Part shown: in pieces, positions 8,840 to 16,421 of the stretch
Numbering within the stretch: the first letter of the stretch is position 1
Layout: each line of letters starts with the position of its first letter
Notes under the pieces: generated by a model
The model's database searches: none
Told to the model about the DNA's origin: nothing
The model's input: the letters and a program-made list of their open reading frames with translations, nothing else
Made by a program: the position numbers and the translations under genes
Assembly: GCF_011751745.2 (NCBI RefSeq)
Contig: NZ_CP061170.1
Coordinates: forward strand, 2,666,001-2,730,000
Source: Paramicrobacterium fandaimingii
GTDB taxonomy: Bacteria; Actinomycetota; Actinomycetes; Actinomycetales; Microbacteriaceae
Reading direction: 5' to 3'
Length of the DNA stretch: 64,000 bases

Positions 8840-9820
8840 ATGGAGATCATGCCCATCCCCGTGATCGCCGACGTCGACACCGGCGTCGATGATGCCCTTG
8901 CCCTCCTGTTTCTCGCGACGCACCCCGGTATCGACCTGCGCGCCGTCACCTGCGTCGCCGGCAACGCAAGCCTTGAGCGCGTAACGCAGAACACGCTTGA
9001 CGTTCTCGCTGCAGCCGAGTGCAATGCTCCGGTCGCGGCGGGCGTCGAGCGGCCGCTGATCGAGCCCGCCCGCGACGCGGGAAGCTATCACGGCGTGGGC
9101 GGCATCGGAAACCTCAAGTTGCCGCGGTCTCCTCGCAGCGCGGACACCCTGCACGCCGTCGAGCTGCTTCGCCGCGAGATCGAGGCAAGTGCCGAGCCGG
9201 TCACCCTTGTCAGTCTCGCCCCGATGACGAACATCGCCCTCTTTCTGCGCCTGCACCCGCGTACGGCTGCCGCAATCGGCCGCATCGTCGTGATGGGCGG
9301 CTCGGCGAGCGGCGGCAACGCAAGTGCCGTTGCCGAGTTCAATGTCTGGCACGATCCGGAGGCAGCGCAGATCGTTCTGTCGTCCGATATTCCGACGACG
9401 CTCTACCCTCTCGATGTCTTCAACCGCGTTGCCGTCACAGAGCAGCAGATCTCAGAGCTCAGGGATGCCGCGTCACCGCGCGCCCGGTTGGCCGCTGCGC
9501 TGCTCGACTACCAGCAGACCCTCGGAGACCTGCCCGCGGACATCGCCTCGGGTGCAAAGCTCGGCGATGCGGGAACCGCGTGCTTCCTCGTTGCGCCCGA
9601 GCTGTTCGGCATCGAAACCGTCCCCGTCGAGGTGGAGCTGGCGTCTGGTTTCACACGCGGTCAGACGGTGGTCGACCGTCGACGTCGCGCGGGCGAGGCC
9701 GAAGAGCACAATCTCGCGACGCCGGTCTCTCGCAGCGACGTGGCGCTGACCGTCGACGGCAAGGCGGTAGCCGAGCTCTACCTCGACACGCTGCTTGGCC
9801 GCGCGGCACGCCGACAGTGA
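8840..9820 (+). CDS. Nucleoside hydrolase (IunH/RihA-like)
   Basis: A 326-residue calcium-dependent N-ribohydrolase. The metal-binding motif appears as DVDTGVDDALALLF near the N-terminus, and VMGGSASGGNASAVAEFNVWHDPEAA contains the conserved Asn/Glu/Phe-Asn and His-Asp residues. It splits ribonucleosides into base and ribose in the cytosol for salvage. The start could be 8840 or the ATG three codons later at 8849. Compared with the classical DTDxGxDD, the first Thr is Val here, a common variation. The 3' end faces a convergent HAD gene 13 bp away. Confidence 0.9.
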   Translation: MEIMPIPVIADVDTGVDDALALLFLATHPGIDLRAVTCVAGNASLERVTQNTLDVLAAAECNAPVAAGVERPLIEPARDAGSYHGVGGIGNLKLPRSPRSADTLHAVELLRREIEASAEPVTLVSLAPMTNIALFLRLHPRTAAAIGRIVVMGGSASGGNASAVAEFNVWHDPEAAQIVLSSDIPTTLYPLDVFNRVAVTEQQISELRDAASPRARLAAALLDYQQTLGDLPADIASGAKLGDAGTACFLVAPELFGIETVPVEVELASGFTRGQTVVDRRRRAGEAEEHNLATPVSRSDVALTVDGKAVAELYLDTLLGRAARRQ

Positions 9821-9833
9821 AACGAAGGGGCCG

Positions 9834-10769
9834 CTAAACGTCGGCGTCGTCTGAGGCCTCGCCGCGCACCATCTGCACCCAGCGCGCGAGGTATTCGGCA
9901 CCCGCTTCATCGTGAATGAGCGCGTCATGGTGCCGCACCGGGTAGGGCTTCTGCGGAATTCCGTCGCTCGGCCGCACATCGACATGCGCGACATCGTAGC
10001 CCTTCTCGTACAGCCAGTCGGCCATTGCATAGTCGGTGCGCGAGTCACCCAGTGTTCGCCACCGCGTCGGCACCGCGGCGTCGGCGTTGTTCAGAAACTG
10101 GATCACGCGGCTCGCCCCGAGATCTTTGCCCACGCCCACCGACTCGACGTCGGTGGAGATGATGGTGGGGTCGATGCGAAAATCGACAGCCCCTGCGGCA
10201 TCCGGTGTCTTCTCGCCCTTTCGCTCAAAGCCGAGGCCGTGCCGCTTCAGAATTGTGGCAATCTGCGCGTCGAACTCATCTTGGCGCGCGAGATACGTCT
10301 CGTTCGACACCGACGTGTTCTGCTCAATCGAGACCATCGCGCGCTTGGTGTGGTCGAAGAACATCAGGTCGGAGTAGTCGCGCGTCACGAGAATCTCAAC
10401 GTCGCGTGCGACGACACCTGGCACGGTCAACGCGCTGTCGACGGTGACCTCGCCCGTTCCGTCGGCAGTGATCGTCATCCACACGGCGCCCTTCTCACAC
10501 ACTCCCCAGAGTCGCGCATCTGCCGTGAGCCCGGCGTCGAGCAGCGGCGGCACGACCTGGTCGCGCAGAAACCCATCGGATCGGCCTGTGTTGAACGCGA
10601 TGGGCACGCCGGCGTTTGCGAGTTCGGAGAGGTCTCTCGCGATGCTCGGAATTGCGATCGAGCGGGTCACGGGGCTGGCGATCGGGCCGTCGACGTCCAG
10701 AAGGAGGCCGAGCGAGGGTGCGGAGCCCGACGCGGGCTGGGTGGCGGAAGGGGTGGCAGATGCAGTCAC
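9834..10769 (-). CDS. HAD-superfamily hydrolase
   Basis: A 311-residue HAD protein with a GTG start. Motif I reads LLLDVDGP (nucleophile and acid Asp), motif II is FNTGRSDGF, and the C-terminal motif IV is LGDSRTDYAMADWL. The large cap between them resembles Cof/SupH-type class II caps that act on sugar phosphates or similar small phosphoesters. The first ~20 residues are a Ser/Ala/Pro-rich tail, so the true start may be slightly downstream. Substrate unknown; no operon partner. Confidence 0.85.
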   Translation of the reverse strand: MTASATPSATQPASGSAPSLGLLLDVDGPIASPVTRSIAIPSIARDLSELANAGVPIAFNTGRSDGFLRDQVVPPLLDAGLTADARLWGVCEKGAVWMTITADGTGEVTVDSALTVPGVVARDVEILVTRDYSDLMFFDHTKRAMVSIEQNTSVSNETYLARQDEFDAQIATILKRHGLGFERKGEKTPDAAGAVDFRIDPTIISTDVESVGVGKDLGASRVIQFLNNADAAVPTRWRTLGDSRTDYAMADWLYEKGYDVAHVDVRPSDGIPQKPYPVRHHDALIHDEAGAEYLARWVQMVRGEASDDADV

Positions 10770-10821
10770 AGTGCCAGTCTATGATCTGGCCTCTCCCTGA
10801 GCAGCCGGGCTACCCTGAAGC

Positions 10822-11247
10822 ATGGCCCAACCGAAAACCAAGCCGACCGATGCGTCGGTGCCCGCGTTCATCGACAGCGCGACTCCTGCGCGGCGCCGCA
10901 CAGACGGGCACCGGCTTGACGCGATCATGCGCGAGGTCACCGGCGCAGAGCCGGTGATGTGGGGGCCGTCGATCGTGGGGTACGGCGTCTACCACTATGT
11001 CTCGCCTGCCAATGCCCGCACGACGGGCGACTGGCCGAAAGTCGGGTTCTCGCCGCGCAAGGCATCGCTGTCGCTCTATGGGCTGAAAGACCTGCCCGAG
11101 GGCGCCGAGATTCTGCCCTCGCTCGGCACCTACACCGAGGGAGCCGGATGCGTCTACGTGACGTCCCTCGACGACATCGACGAGCAGGTGCTGCGCCAGC
11201 TCATCGCGATCGCCTGGGCTCGCGCGGACGGCGACTCCGGATGCTGA
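10822..11247 (+). CDS. DUF1801 domain protein
   Basis: A 141-residue small protein. The N-terminal VPAFIDSATPARRRTDGHRLDAIM and the following EPVMWGPSIVGYGVYHY, GDWPKVGFSPRKASLSLY are the standard DUF1801 blocks (YdhG-like fold). Function is not established for this subgroup; some relatives are described as iron-chaperone-like. It stands alone between a divergent HAD gene and a DUF2249 gene. A second DUF1801 protein of a different subgroup is at 30353-30805. Confidence 0.85.
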   Translation: MAQPKTKPTDASVPAFIDSATPARRRTDGHRLDAIMREVTGAEPVMWGPSIVGYGVYHYVSPANARTTGDWPKVGFSPRKASLSLYGLKDLPEGAEILPSLGTYTEGAGCVYVTSLDDIDEQVLRQLIAIAWARADGDSGC

Positions 11248-11319
11248 TCAGCAGCGTGAGCTGATTTATCACGGTAACCGAGCCCGCCGCCCGCGAGCCT
11301 CAGTGCTACGTTCGAGAGT

Positions 11320-11643
11320 ATGAAGCAGCCCATCTCTTTGAACGCGACGGATTCCCACAGCCCGGACTCTCACGATGATGGATGCGCGTGCGGCGAACCG
11401 GATGACGCGCTTCCCGAGCTCGACGTGCAGACGATCCCCCACGCTGTGCGTCACGCGGCGATCTTCGGCGCGCTCGAGAGCCTCGCCCCTCGCTCAGGAA
11501 TAATCATCTCGGCGACCCACAACCCGTTTCCGCTGCTTGCACAGCTCGGGCGCAAGCATCCTGACGTCTTTGAAACGTCGTATCTCGATGAGGGCCCCGA
11601 GCGCTGGCGCATCAAGATCGTTCGTCGCCCCGACGCGGAATAG
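11320..11643 (+). CDS. DUF2249 domain protein
   Basis: A 107-residue protein. ELDVQTIPHAVRHAAIFGALESLAPRSGIIISATHNPFPLLAQL followed by WRIKIVRR is the complete DUF2249 unit, a TusA-like fold often found beside heme, nitrite or molybdenum cofactor enzymes. The N-terminal 30 residues are His/Asp-rich with one Cys-Ala-Cys (DGCACGE) that could bind metal. The DUF2249 core has the NPFPL and H residues typical of the family. It is followed after 12 bp by a membrane protein gene, probably co-transcribed. Confidence 0.85.
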   Translation: MKQPISLNATDSHSPDSHDDGCACGEPDDALPELDVQTIPHAVRHAAIFGALESLAPRSGIIISATHNPFPLLAQLGRKHPDVFETSYLDEGPERWRIKIVRRPDAE

Positions 11644-11655
11644 CGGGCGGGCGAC

Positions 11656-12138
11656 GTGACGCAGGAGCGCAGCGACAGCATCCTGGCTCTTCGTCGCAGC
11701 AGCATTCCCTTCTTATGGGTGGGCACTGCCGCGATCATCGTGGGCGGGCTCGTCGCCGCAATCACCTCGCCGCTGAAGCTCGAACATGGTTCATGGGCAT
11801 CGGCCTACCTCGTGCTCATCGTCGGCATCGCGCTGATCTTCTTCGGTGTGACGCAGTCGCTGCTCACCGAGCGGGCCACTCGCCGCACCATCGCGATCGA
11901 GATCGGCGCGTGGGTGCTGGGCAGCCTCGCCGTGCTGGGCGGAACGCTCGTCAGCCAGCCCGCGATCGTCGACATCGGCGGAGCGGTGCTCGTGATCGCA
12001 CTCATCGTTTTCGCCCTCGCCGTGCGCACACGCGGCCGCACCCGCGCGACGCTGCCGCTCTGGGTGTTCCGTTTCGTGCTGCTCGTCATGATCATCAGCA
12101 TCCCGATCGGCCTCGTGCTTTCGCACCTGCGCCACTGA
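11656..12138 (+). CDS. Four-helix membrane protein of unknown function
   Basis: A 160-residue protein with a GTG start. Hydrophobic segments at about residues 18-38, 47-67, 82-102 and 104-122, with a further one near 134-155, make it an integral membrane protein. No known family was recognised. It starts 12 bp after the DUF2249 gene on the same strand and ends about 50 bp before a strong inverted repeat that may terminate the pair. Confidence 0.7.
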   Translation: MTQERSDSILALRRSSIPFLWVGTAAIIVGGLVAAITSPLKLEHGSWASAYLVLIVGIALIFFGVTQSLLTERATRRTIAIEIGAWVLGSLAVLGGTLVSQPAIVDIGGAVLVIALIVFALAVRTRGRTRATLPLWVFRFVLLVMIISIPIGLVLSHLRH

Positions 12139-12188
12139 GCCGGACGCGAGCCGCAGACACGAGCCCCCAGACGCGGGCCGCAGACAAC

Positions 12189-12229
12189 GCTGCGCCCCTT
12201 CCCGAGGCACTCACGAGAAGGGGCGCAGC
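12189..12229 (+). terminator. Hairpin downstream of the DUF2249/membrane gene pair
   Basis: A perfect 13-bp inverted repeat (GCTGCGCCCCTTC and its complement) encloses a 15-nt loop. No T-tract follows, as is common in actinobacteria. The rest of 12139-12425 shows no gene; a weaker 7-bp dyad at 12398-12422 (CGGGCGT/ACGCCCG) lies at the end of the convergent esterase gene and may terminate it. Confidence 0.6.
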
Positions 12230-12425
12230 TCTGCGTGTGCAGAGTGCTGTGAATCGGGTTGTGGCCTCACAGGACTGCCGCCATCGCGTTCACGACGCAC
12301 AAGACGCCGCGCTGCGTGACAAGAAAGGGGCAAACTCATCACGGTTTTAGATTGGCGTGAATGTGAGCATCTTTCAACCCCACGTTCGAGGGTGTCACGG
12401 GCGTCCCGCCTGTGAACGCCCGGCC

Positions 12426-13343
12426 CTAGCGCGCGGAAAGCCGTGGATCGAGCCATTCTCGGGCGCGCACGTGAAGCTCTTGCGCAACCGGATTCTCCGA
12501 CATCCACGAATCGAATCCGTGGGGAGCCCCCGGCACGACATCCACCGTCACATCAACGCCCGCTGCGTCCAGACGCCGGGCGTAGTCGATGACTTCGTCG
12601 TGAAAGAGCTCGATTGACGAGACATAGAGCCACGTCGGCGGAAGACCCGTGAGATCGCTGCGGCGTGACGCCGCCGCGTAGTCAGGCAGGTCTCGCGCGC
12701 CGACGCGGTCGCCGAGGTACGACCTCCAGCCCACCAGATTCGCGCGGTTGTTCCAGATGAAGTAGTGCTCGTCGTCGCGCGAGCGGTCCGCTGCCGTGCG
12801 ATCGTCGAGCATCGGGCAGAACAGCCACTGCCCCGCGAGCTGAACGCCCTCGTCGTAAAGCCGCTGAACGAGGCACGCCGCCAGCCCGCTTCCTGCGCTC
12901 TGCCCGCCGACGACGACGCGAGCCAGGTCGACGCCGAGGTCAGACGCGTTTGCCCGCAGCCAGGCGAATGCGGCGGCGCAGTCGTCGAGGGCGGCGGGGA
13001 ATGGATGCCTCTGAGCAAGCCGGTAGTCGACAGAGACAACGACGGCATCGGTCTCGCGAGCGATCTGACTGCAGTACTCGTCGTCATACGCCGCCGAGCC
13101 GAGAAGAAGGCCGCCTCCGTGCATCCACAGCAGAGCCCCGCCCGCCGGCGCGCTCGGAATGTAGGCGCGGAGGTGAACATCGGCCTCTCGCACGAGACGA
13201 CGTTCCACGCCATCGACACGCTTTCCCGGGATGAGCTTCGACGCGGCACCGCCGAGTGAGCGAATGAGCCGGTTCTCGAGGTTGAGTGTCGTCGACTTTC
13301 GCGTGGCCTCGCGCAGGCGAGGGTCGACGTCGTTGATATTCAC
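12426..13343 (-). CDS. Alpha/beta hydrolase, hormone-sensitive-lipase family esterase
   Basis: A 305-residue esterase. The oxyanion-hole motif LLWMHGGGLLLGS, the nucleophile elbow GGQSAGSGLAA, the Asp in VSSIELFHDEVIDYA and the His in PGAPHGFDSW form a complete HSL-family (family IV) active site. It should hydrolyse short-chain carboxylic esters in the cytoplasm. It is a single gene with about 100 bp to the next gene upstream on the same strand. Confidence 0.92.
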   Translation of the reverse strand: MNINDVDPRLREATRKSTTLNLENRLIRSLGGAASKLIPGKRVDGVERRLVREADVHLRAYIPSAPAGGALLWMHGGGLLLGSAAYDDEYCSQIARETDAVVVSVDYRLAQRHPFPAALDDCAAAFAWLRANASDLGVDLARVVVGGQSAGSGLAACLVQRLYDEGVQLAGQWLFCPMLDDRTAADRSRDDEHYFIWNNRANLVGWRSYLGDRVGARDLPDYAAASRRSDLTGLPPTWLYVSSIELFHDEVIDYARRLDAAGVDVTVDVVPGAPHGFDSWMSENPVAQELHVRAREWLDPRLSAR

Positions 13344-13445
13344 GCGTATCTCCTCCGGCCGAAATTGCAGTCTATTCCTTCACTCGACACTGCTTCTTCG
13401 CCTGTCGCTGTTTTCGCATACGGCACAGGCGCGTGGTGTCGTCGC

Positions 13446-13817
13446 TCAGGCAGTCGGCGCGTTCCGCCCAGGAAGATCGATGAGGTTCGCGTCGATGCCG
13501 CTCAACAGTCCGAAACCGAGGGCTGTCAGAACAAGGACTTTGCGCTTCGCTCCGGTACGCGGTGCATCGAGCTCTTCACTCGACAGAAGCCCCGAATCTT
13601 GAAGGCGTTTCACCGTTCGGTAGAGACCCCGTTCTGTGAGCCGCCACCCCGTGGCTTCGGCAATGTGCCCAGAAAGCTCTGAGATCATGACCGGTGTGTG
13701 AATCGCCACGAGTCTCAGCAACACGGGCGTGAGCATCGCTTTCTTGTACGTCTCAACCCACGACTCGACCCGGCTGTCCAACCATTCGTGAGTTTCGGTT
13801 GGATGAGCGGCCGCCAC
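13446..13817 (-). CDS. PadR-like transcriptional regulator
   Basis: A 123-residue protein. The region from TPVLLRLVAIHTPVMISELSGHIAEATGWRLTERGLYRTVKRLQDSGLLSSEEL is a PadR-type winged helix, with GLYRTVKRL as the recognition helix and KRKVLVLTALGFGLL as the wing and final helix. The GTG at 13817 is chosen because GGAAGA precedes it and it follows the membrane gene stop by two bases, implying coupled translation. It probably controls its own small operon; effector unknown. Confidence 0.7.
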   Translation of the reverse strand: MAAAHPTETHEWLDSRVESWVETYKKAMLTPVLLRLVAIHTPVMISELSGHIAEATGWRLTERGLYRTVKRLQDSGLLSSEELDAPRTGAKRKVLVLTALGFGLLSGIDANLIDLPGRNAPTA

Positions 13818-13819
13818 GA

Positions 13820-14287
13820 TCAGTCTTCCCAGCCACGACCGAGCACGGCACCGATGAGGTGAACAAGCAGCCCGAGCCCCCACAGCGCGCTCATCACGAG
13901 AGTCACGCCAAACCACGGAGTTGCGAGCAGGCTGCGAGCAGCCGCGTCGAAACCATCGGGGCTTGAGCTGAAGGCAACCATGCGCACGGCGGCGTGCACG
14001 TTGAACGACGTTGTGACCACGGCGAACGTGATGGCATGAGCGATGGCAACGCCGAAACGGATCTGCTTCAGAGATCGATACGAGCGCCACAGCCACGCCG
14101 CCGCGCCGAGTGCTGCAACAAGGGTGAGCATTATTCCAGCCAGAACGCTGATGTCTCCGCCGGTCAGCATGATCATGAGCTGCACGACGAGCATCGCGCC
14201 CATCATGCTCAGCAGGTAGGGCAAAAGAAGCGAGCGCGAGTTGACGGTTTTGAGACCGTGGCGCCGCGACCGATCGATGTCTGACAC
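13820..14287 (-). CDS. Four-helix membrane protein upstream of padR-like gene
   Basis: About 155 residues from a GTG at 14287; the start is uncertain because no ATG occurs nearby in frame. Hydrophobic segments include LLLPYLLSMMGAMLVVQLMIML, ISVLAGIMLTLVAALGAAAWLW, FGVAIAHAITFAVVTTSF and FGVTLVMSALWGLGLLVHLIG. No family was recognised. It is first in a two-gene operon with the PadR-like regulator and divergent from the GIY-YIG gene, with only 18 bp between the two start codons. Confidence 0.6.
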   Translation of the reverse strand: MSDIDRSRRHGLKTVNSRSLLLPYLLSMMGAMLVVQLMIMLTGGDISVLAGIMLTLVAALGAAAWLWRSYRSLKQIRFGVAIAHAITFAVVTTSFNVHAAVRMVAFSSSPDGFDAAARSLLATPWFGVTLVMSALWGLGLLVHLIGAVLGRGWED

Positions 14288-14305
14288 CCCACGTAGCCTT
14301 GCCAC

Positions 14306-14728
14306 ATGACTCTCAGCGGGGCGATGCCGGGGCCGTGCCTGCTCTGCGGCGAGCGACGCGGCATCCGTCTTGCTGATGGCTGGCGCTGCGGCGTCTGCTC
14401 CTGGCGCTGTGGCGACATTCCCGATCCCGAGCTGCCACGACCGCGCGTGGACGTTGTGTATTACATCCGCTTCGCCGATCGCGTGAAGATCGGCACATCG
14501 AACAATCCCCGTCAGCGCCTCAGCACGCTGTGGCACGACGAGGTTCTCGCGTTCGAGAATGGCGGACGCACGCTCGAGCGGCTCCGACACGAGCAGTTCG
14601 CCGATCTGCGGGAAGGCGGTGAGTGGTTTACGGCGGCTCCCCGACTGCTCGAGCATGCAGCGCGGCTCGCCGATGGAGGCGACCCCTGGCATTCCTATGC
14701 GCACTGGGTCAGTGCCGCGCTAGCGTGA
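14306..14728 (+). CDS. GIY-YIG (Mug113/T5orf172-type) nuclease-like protein with N-terminal zinc ribbon
   Basis: A 140-residue protein. The N-terminal 40 residues have CLLC and CGVC pairs plus a further Cys (SWRCGD), likely a zinc ribbon. VVYYIRFADRVKIGTSNNPRQRLSTL is the GIY-YIG core (YY and the KIGTS...R motif), and ERLRHEQFADLREGGEWF supplies the later His/Glu region of the Mug113 subgroup. Such small proteins occur on phages and chromosomes; function is generally unknown. It is isolated, with tRNA-Ser downstream on the opposite strand. Confidence 0.75.
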   Translation: MTLSGAMPGPCLLCGERRGIRLADGWRCGVCSWRCGDIPDPELPRPRVDVVYYIRFADRVKIGTSNNPRQRLSTLWHDEVLAFENGGRTLERLRHEQFADLREGGEWFTAAPRLLEHAARLADGGDPWHSYAHWVSAALA

Positions 14729-14835
14729 TCCCGCCCACACGTTCTGGCCTATAAGCCTAGGTCGGACGCGTCCGCGGAGATATGGCGACGGCCCCGGCTC
14801 CCCAGCAATTTCTTGGAGAGTCAGGGCCTTCGTGG

Positions 14836-14926
14836 TGGCGGTGACGGTGGGATTTGAACCCACGGTAGGGGGTTGCCCTACACGACTTTTCGAGAGTCGC
14901 ACCTTCGGCCGCTCGGACACGTCACC
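14836..14926 (-). tRNA. tRNA-Ser(CGA)
   Basis: On the minus strand a 7-bp acceptor stem GGTGACG/CGTCACC, discriminator G and encoded CCA are present. The anticodon arm CGACT-CTCGAAA-AGTCG gives anticodon CGA. A long variable arm (TGTAGGG...CCCCTAC) and the T-arm GTGGGTTCAAATCCCAC confirm a class II serine tRNA reading UCG. Confidence 0.97.
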
Positions 14927-14950
14927 GCGGACAAGTGTAGAGGATGCCGA

Positions 14951-15033
14951 CCCCGCAGCGCTAATCGAAATGCAACGCTCGTCGAACAGCAGTGCTCATC
15001 GAACAGCAGTGCTCATCGACCCGAGCTGCGGGG
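14951..15033. repeat. Large-loop hairpin holding two tandem 17-bp units
   Basis: A 9-bp stem (CCCCGCAGC at 14951-14959 and GCTGCGGGG at 15025-15033) encloses a 65-nt loop. Within it a 17-bp sequence starting TCGAACAGCAG occurs twice, back to back, at 14982-14998 and 14999-15015. The structure lies directly beyond the aldehyde dehydrogenase stop and could act as its terminator. Confidence 0.65.
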
Positions 15034-15040
15034 CAACAGC

Positions 15041-16411
15041 TCAGCCCTGCTTGGGTCCCACCCACACCTGCTGTGCATTGACGAACTCATGGATGCCGTG
15101 CGGCCCCAGCTCACGCCCGTACCCCGAGCGTTTGATCCCGCCGCTCGGCAGCCGCGGGTCAGTCTTCACGATGCCGTTCACCGACACCTGGCCCGCCTGA
15201 ATGCGCGGCGCCAGCGCTTCACCGCGCTCACGCGTTGACCATACGCTGGCGGCGAGCCCGTAGTCGGTGTCGTTCGCAATCGCGAGCGCCTGCTCGGCAT
15301 CGGATGCCTTCATCACCACCATGATCGGCCCAAACGTCTCTTCGCAGCCGGCAACCATCTCGTTCGTGACGTCGGCAAGCAGCGTCACGGGGTAGAAGAA
15401 GCCGTCGCCCTCGGGGAGTTCGCCTCCCAGCAGACGGCGTGCGCCAGCCGCGACGGTCTCTGTCACCTGGCGGTGCAGGTTCTGCCGCAGATCATCACGG
15501 GCGATCGGTCCGACGTCCGTACTCATCTCGCGAGGATCACCGACCGTCAATGCGGCAAGCCGCTCACGCAGCTTCTCGACGAACTCGTCGTAGACGGCAT
15601 CCTCAATGATGATGCGCTTCGCGGCGATGCATGACTGCCCCGCGTTGATGATGCGCGACAGGGTGATGGTGTCAGCAGCCGCATCGAGGTCGGCGTCGGC
15701 GAGAACGATGCTCGGGTCCGAGCCGCCTAGCTCGAGCACAGCGGGCTTGATCTCGCTCGCAGCAACGCTCGCGACGGCAGAACCGCCCTTGTCCGATCCG
15801 GTGAACGACACGGCGTGGATGCGCCTGTCGCGAATCACGTCGGCAACGTCTGGCGTCTCGATGAGCAGGCACTGGAAGACCCCGGCCGGAGCCCCAGCCT
15901 GCGCGAACACCTTCTCGATCGCCTCGGCGCACCCCGGCAGGTGCGGGTCTGGTTTCATGATGCACGTGTTGCCCGCCATGAGCGCGGGTGCCGCAAAGCG
16001 CAGCGCGAGCCAGAACGGCGCGTTCCAAGGCAGGATGCCGAGAACGGTGCCGAGCGGCAGGTGCTGCACATAGCTGTGCGTGGCGTCAGAGTGAATCGTC
16101 TCCGCAGCGAGATAGCTCTCGGCGTTGTCGGCGTAATGCTCGGCGCACCACGCCGCCTTCTCCACCTCGCCGAGCGCCTCCTTCATCGGTTTGCCCAGCT
16201 CCTCAGTCATGAGGGGGGCCAGCTCATTCACATGTTCACGCAGCTGCGCGGCAACCGCGTGAAGCACCTGAGCCCGGCCGTCGTACCCCAGCGCCTGCCA
16301 GGCCGGCTGGGCGTCGGCAGCCGCAGCGAGAATTCCGTCTCTCTGGTCGGCGTCGGCGGCCGGAACCTCTCGGACTGTGCTTCCTGTTCTCGGATCGATG
16401 GCAACAAGCAT
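15041..16411 (-). CDS. NAD(P)-dependent aldehyde dehydrogenase, likely semialdehyde dehydrogenase (DoeC-like role)
   Basis: A 456-residue ALDH related to succinate-semialdehyde dehydrogenases. PWNAPFWLALRFAAPAL and GNTCIMKPDP are cofactor-binding blocks, LELGGSDP holds the general-base Glu and NAGQSCIAAKR the nucleophilic Cys. AAAGGAGAAGAG immediately precedes the ATG at 16411, favouring it over an ATG 21 codons upstream that lies inside the neighbouring gene. It is 10 bp after the M24 hydrolase gene, so co-transcribed. With an EctB-type aminotransferase in the same set, aspartate semialdehyde to aspartate oxidation is the best guess for its role; succinate semialdehyde is the alternative. 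Confidence 0.85.
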   Translation of the reverse strand: MLVAIDPRTGSTVREVPAADADQRDGILAAAADAQPAWQALGYDGRAQVLHAVAAQLREHVNELAPLMTEELGKPMKEALGEVEKAAWCAEHYADNAESYLAAETIHSDATHSYVQHLPLGTVLGILPWNAPFWLALRFAAPALMAGNTCIMKPDPHLPGCAEAIEKVFAQAGAPAGVFQCLLIETPDVADVIRDRRIHAVSFTGSDKGGSAVASVAASEIKPAVLELGGSDPSIVLADADLDAAADTITLSRIINAGQSCIAAKRIIIEDAVYDEFVEKLRERLAALTVGDPREMSTDVGPIARDDLRQNLHRQVTETVAAGARRLLGGELPEGDGFFYPVTLLADVTNEMVAGCEETFGPIMVVMKASDAEQALAIANDTDYGLAASVWSTRERGEALAPRIQAGQVSVNGIVKTDPRLPSGGIKRSGYGRELGPHGIHEFVNAQQVWVGPKQG

Positions 16412-16421
16412 CTCTTCTCCT

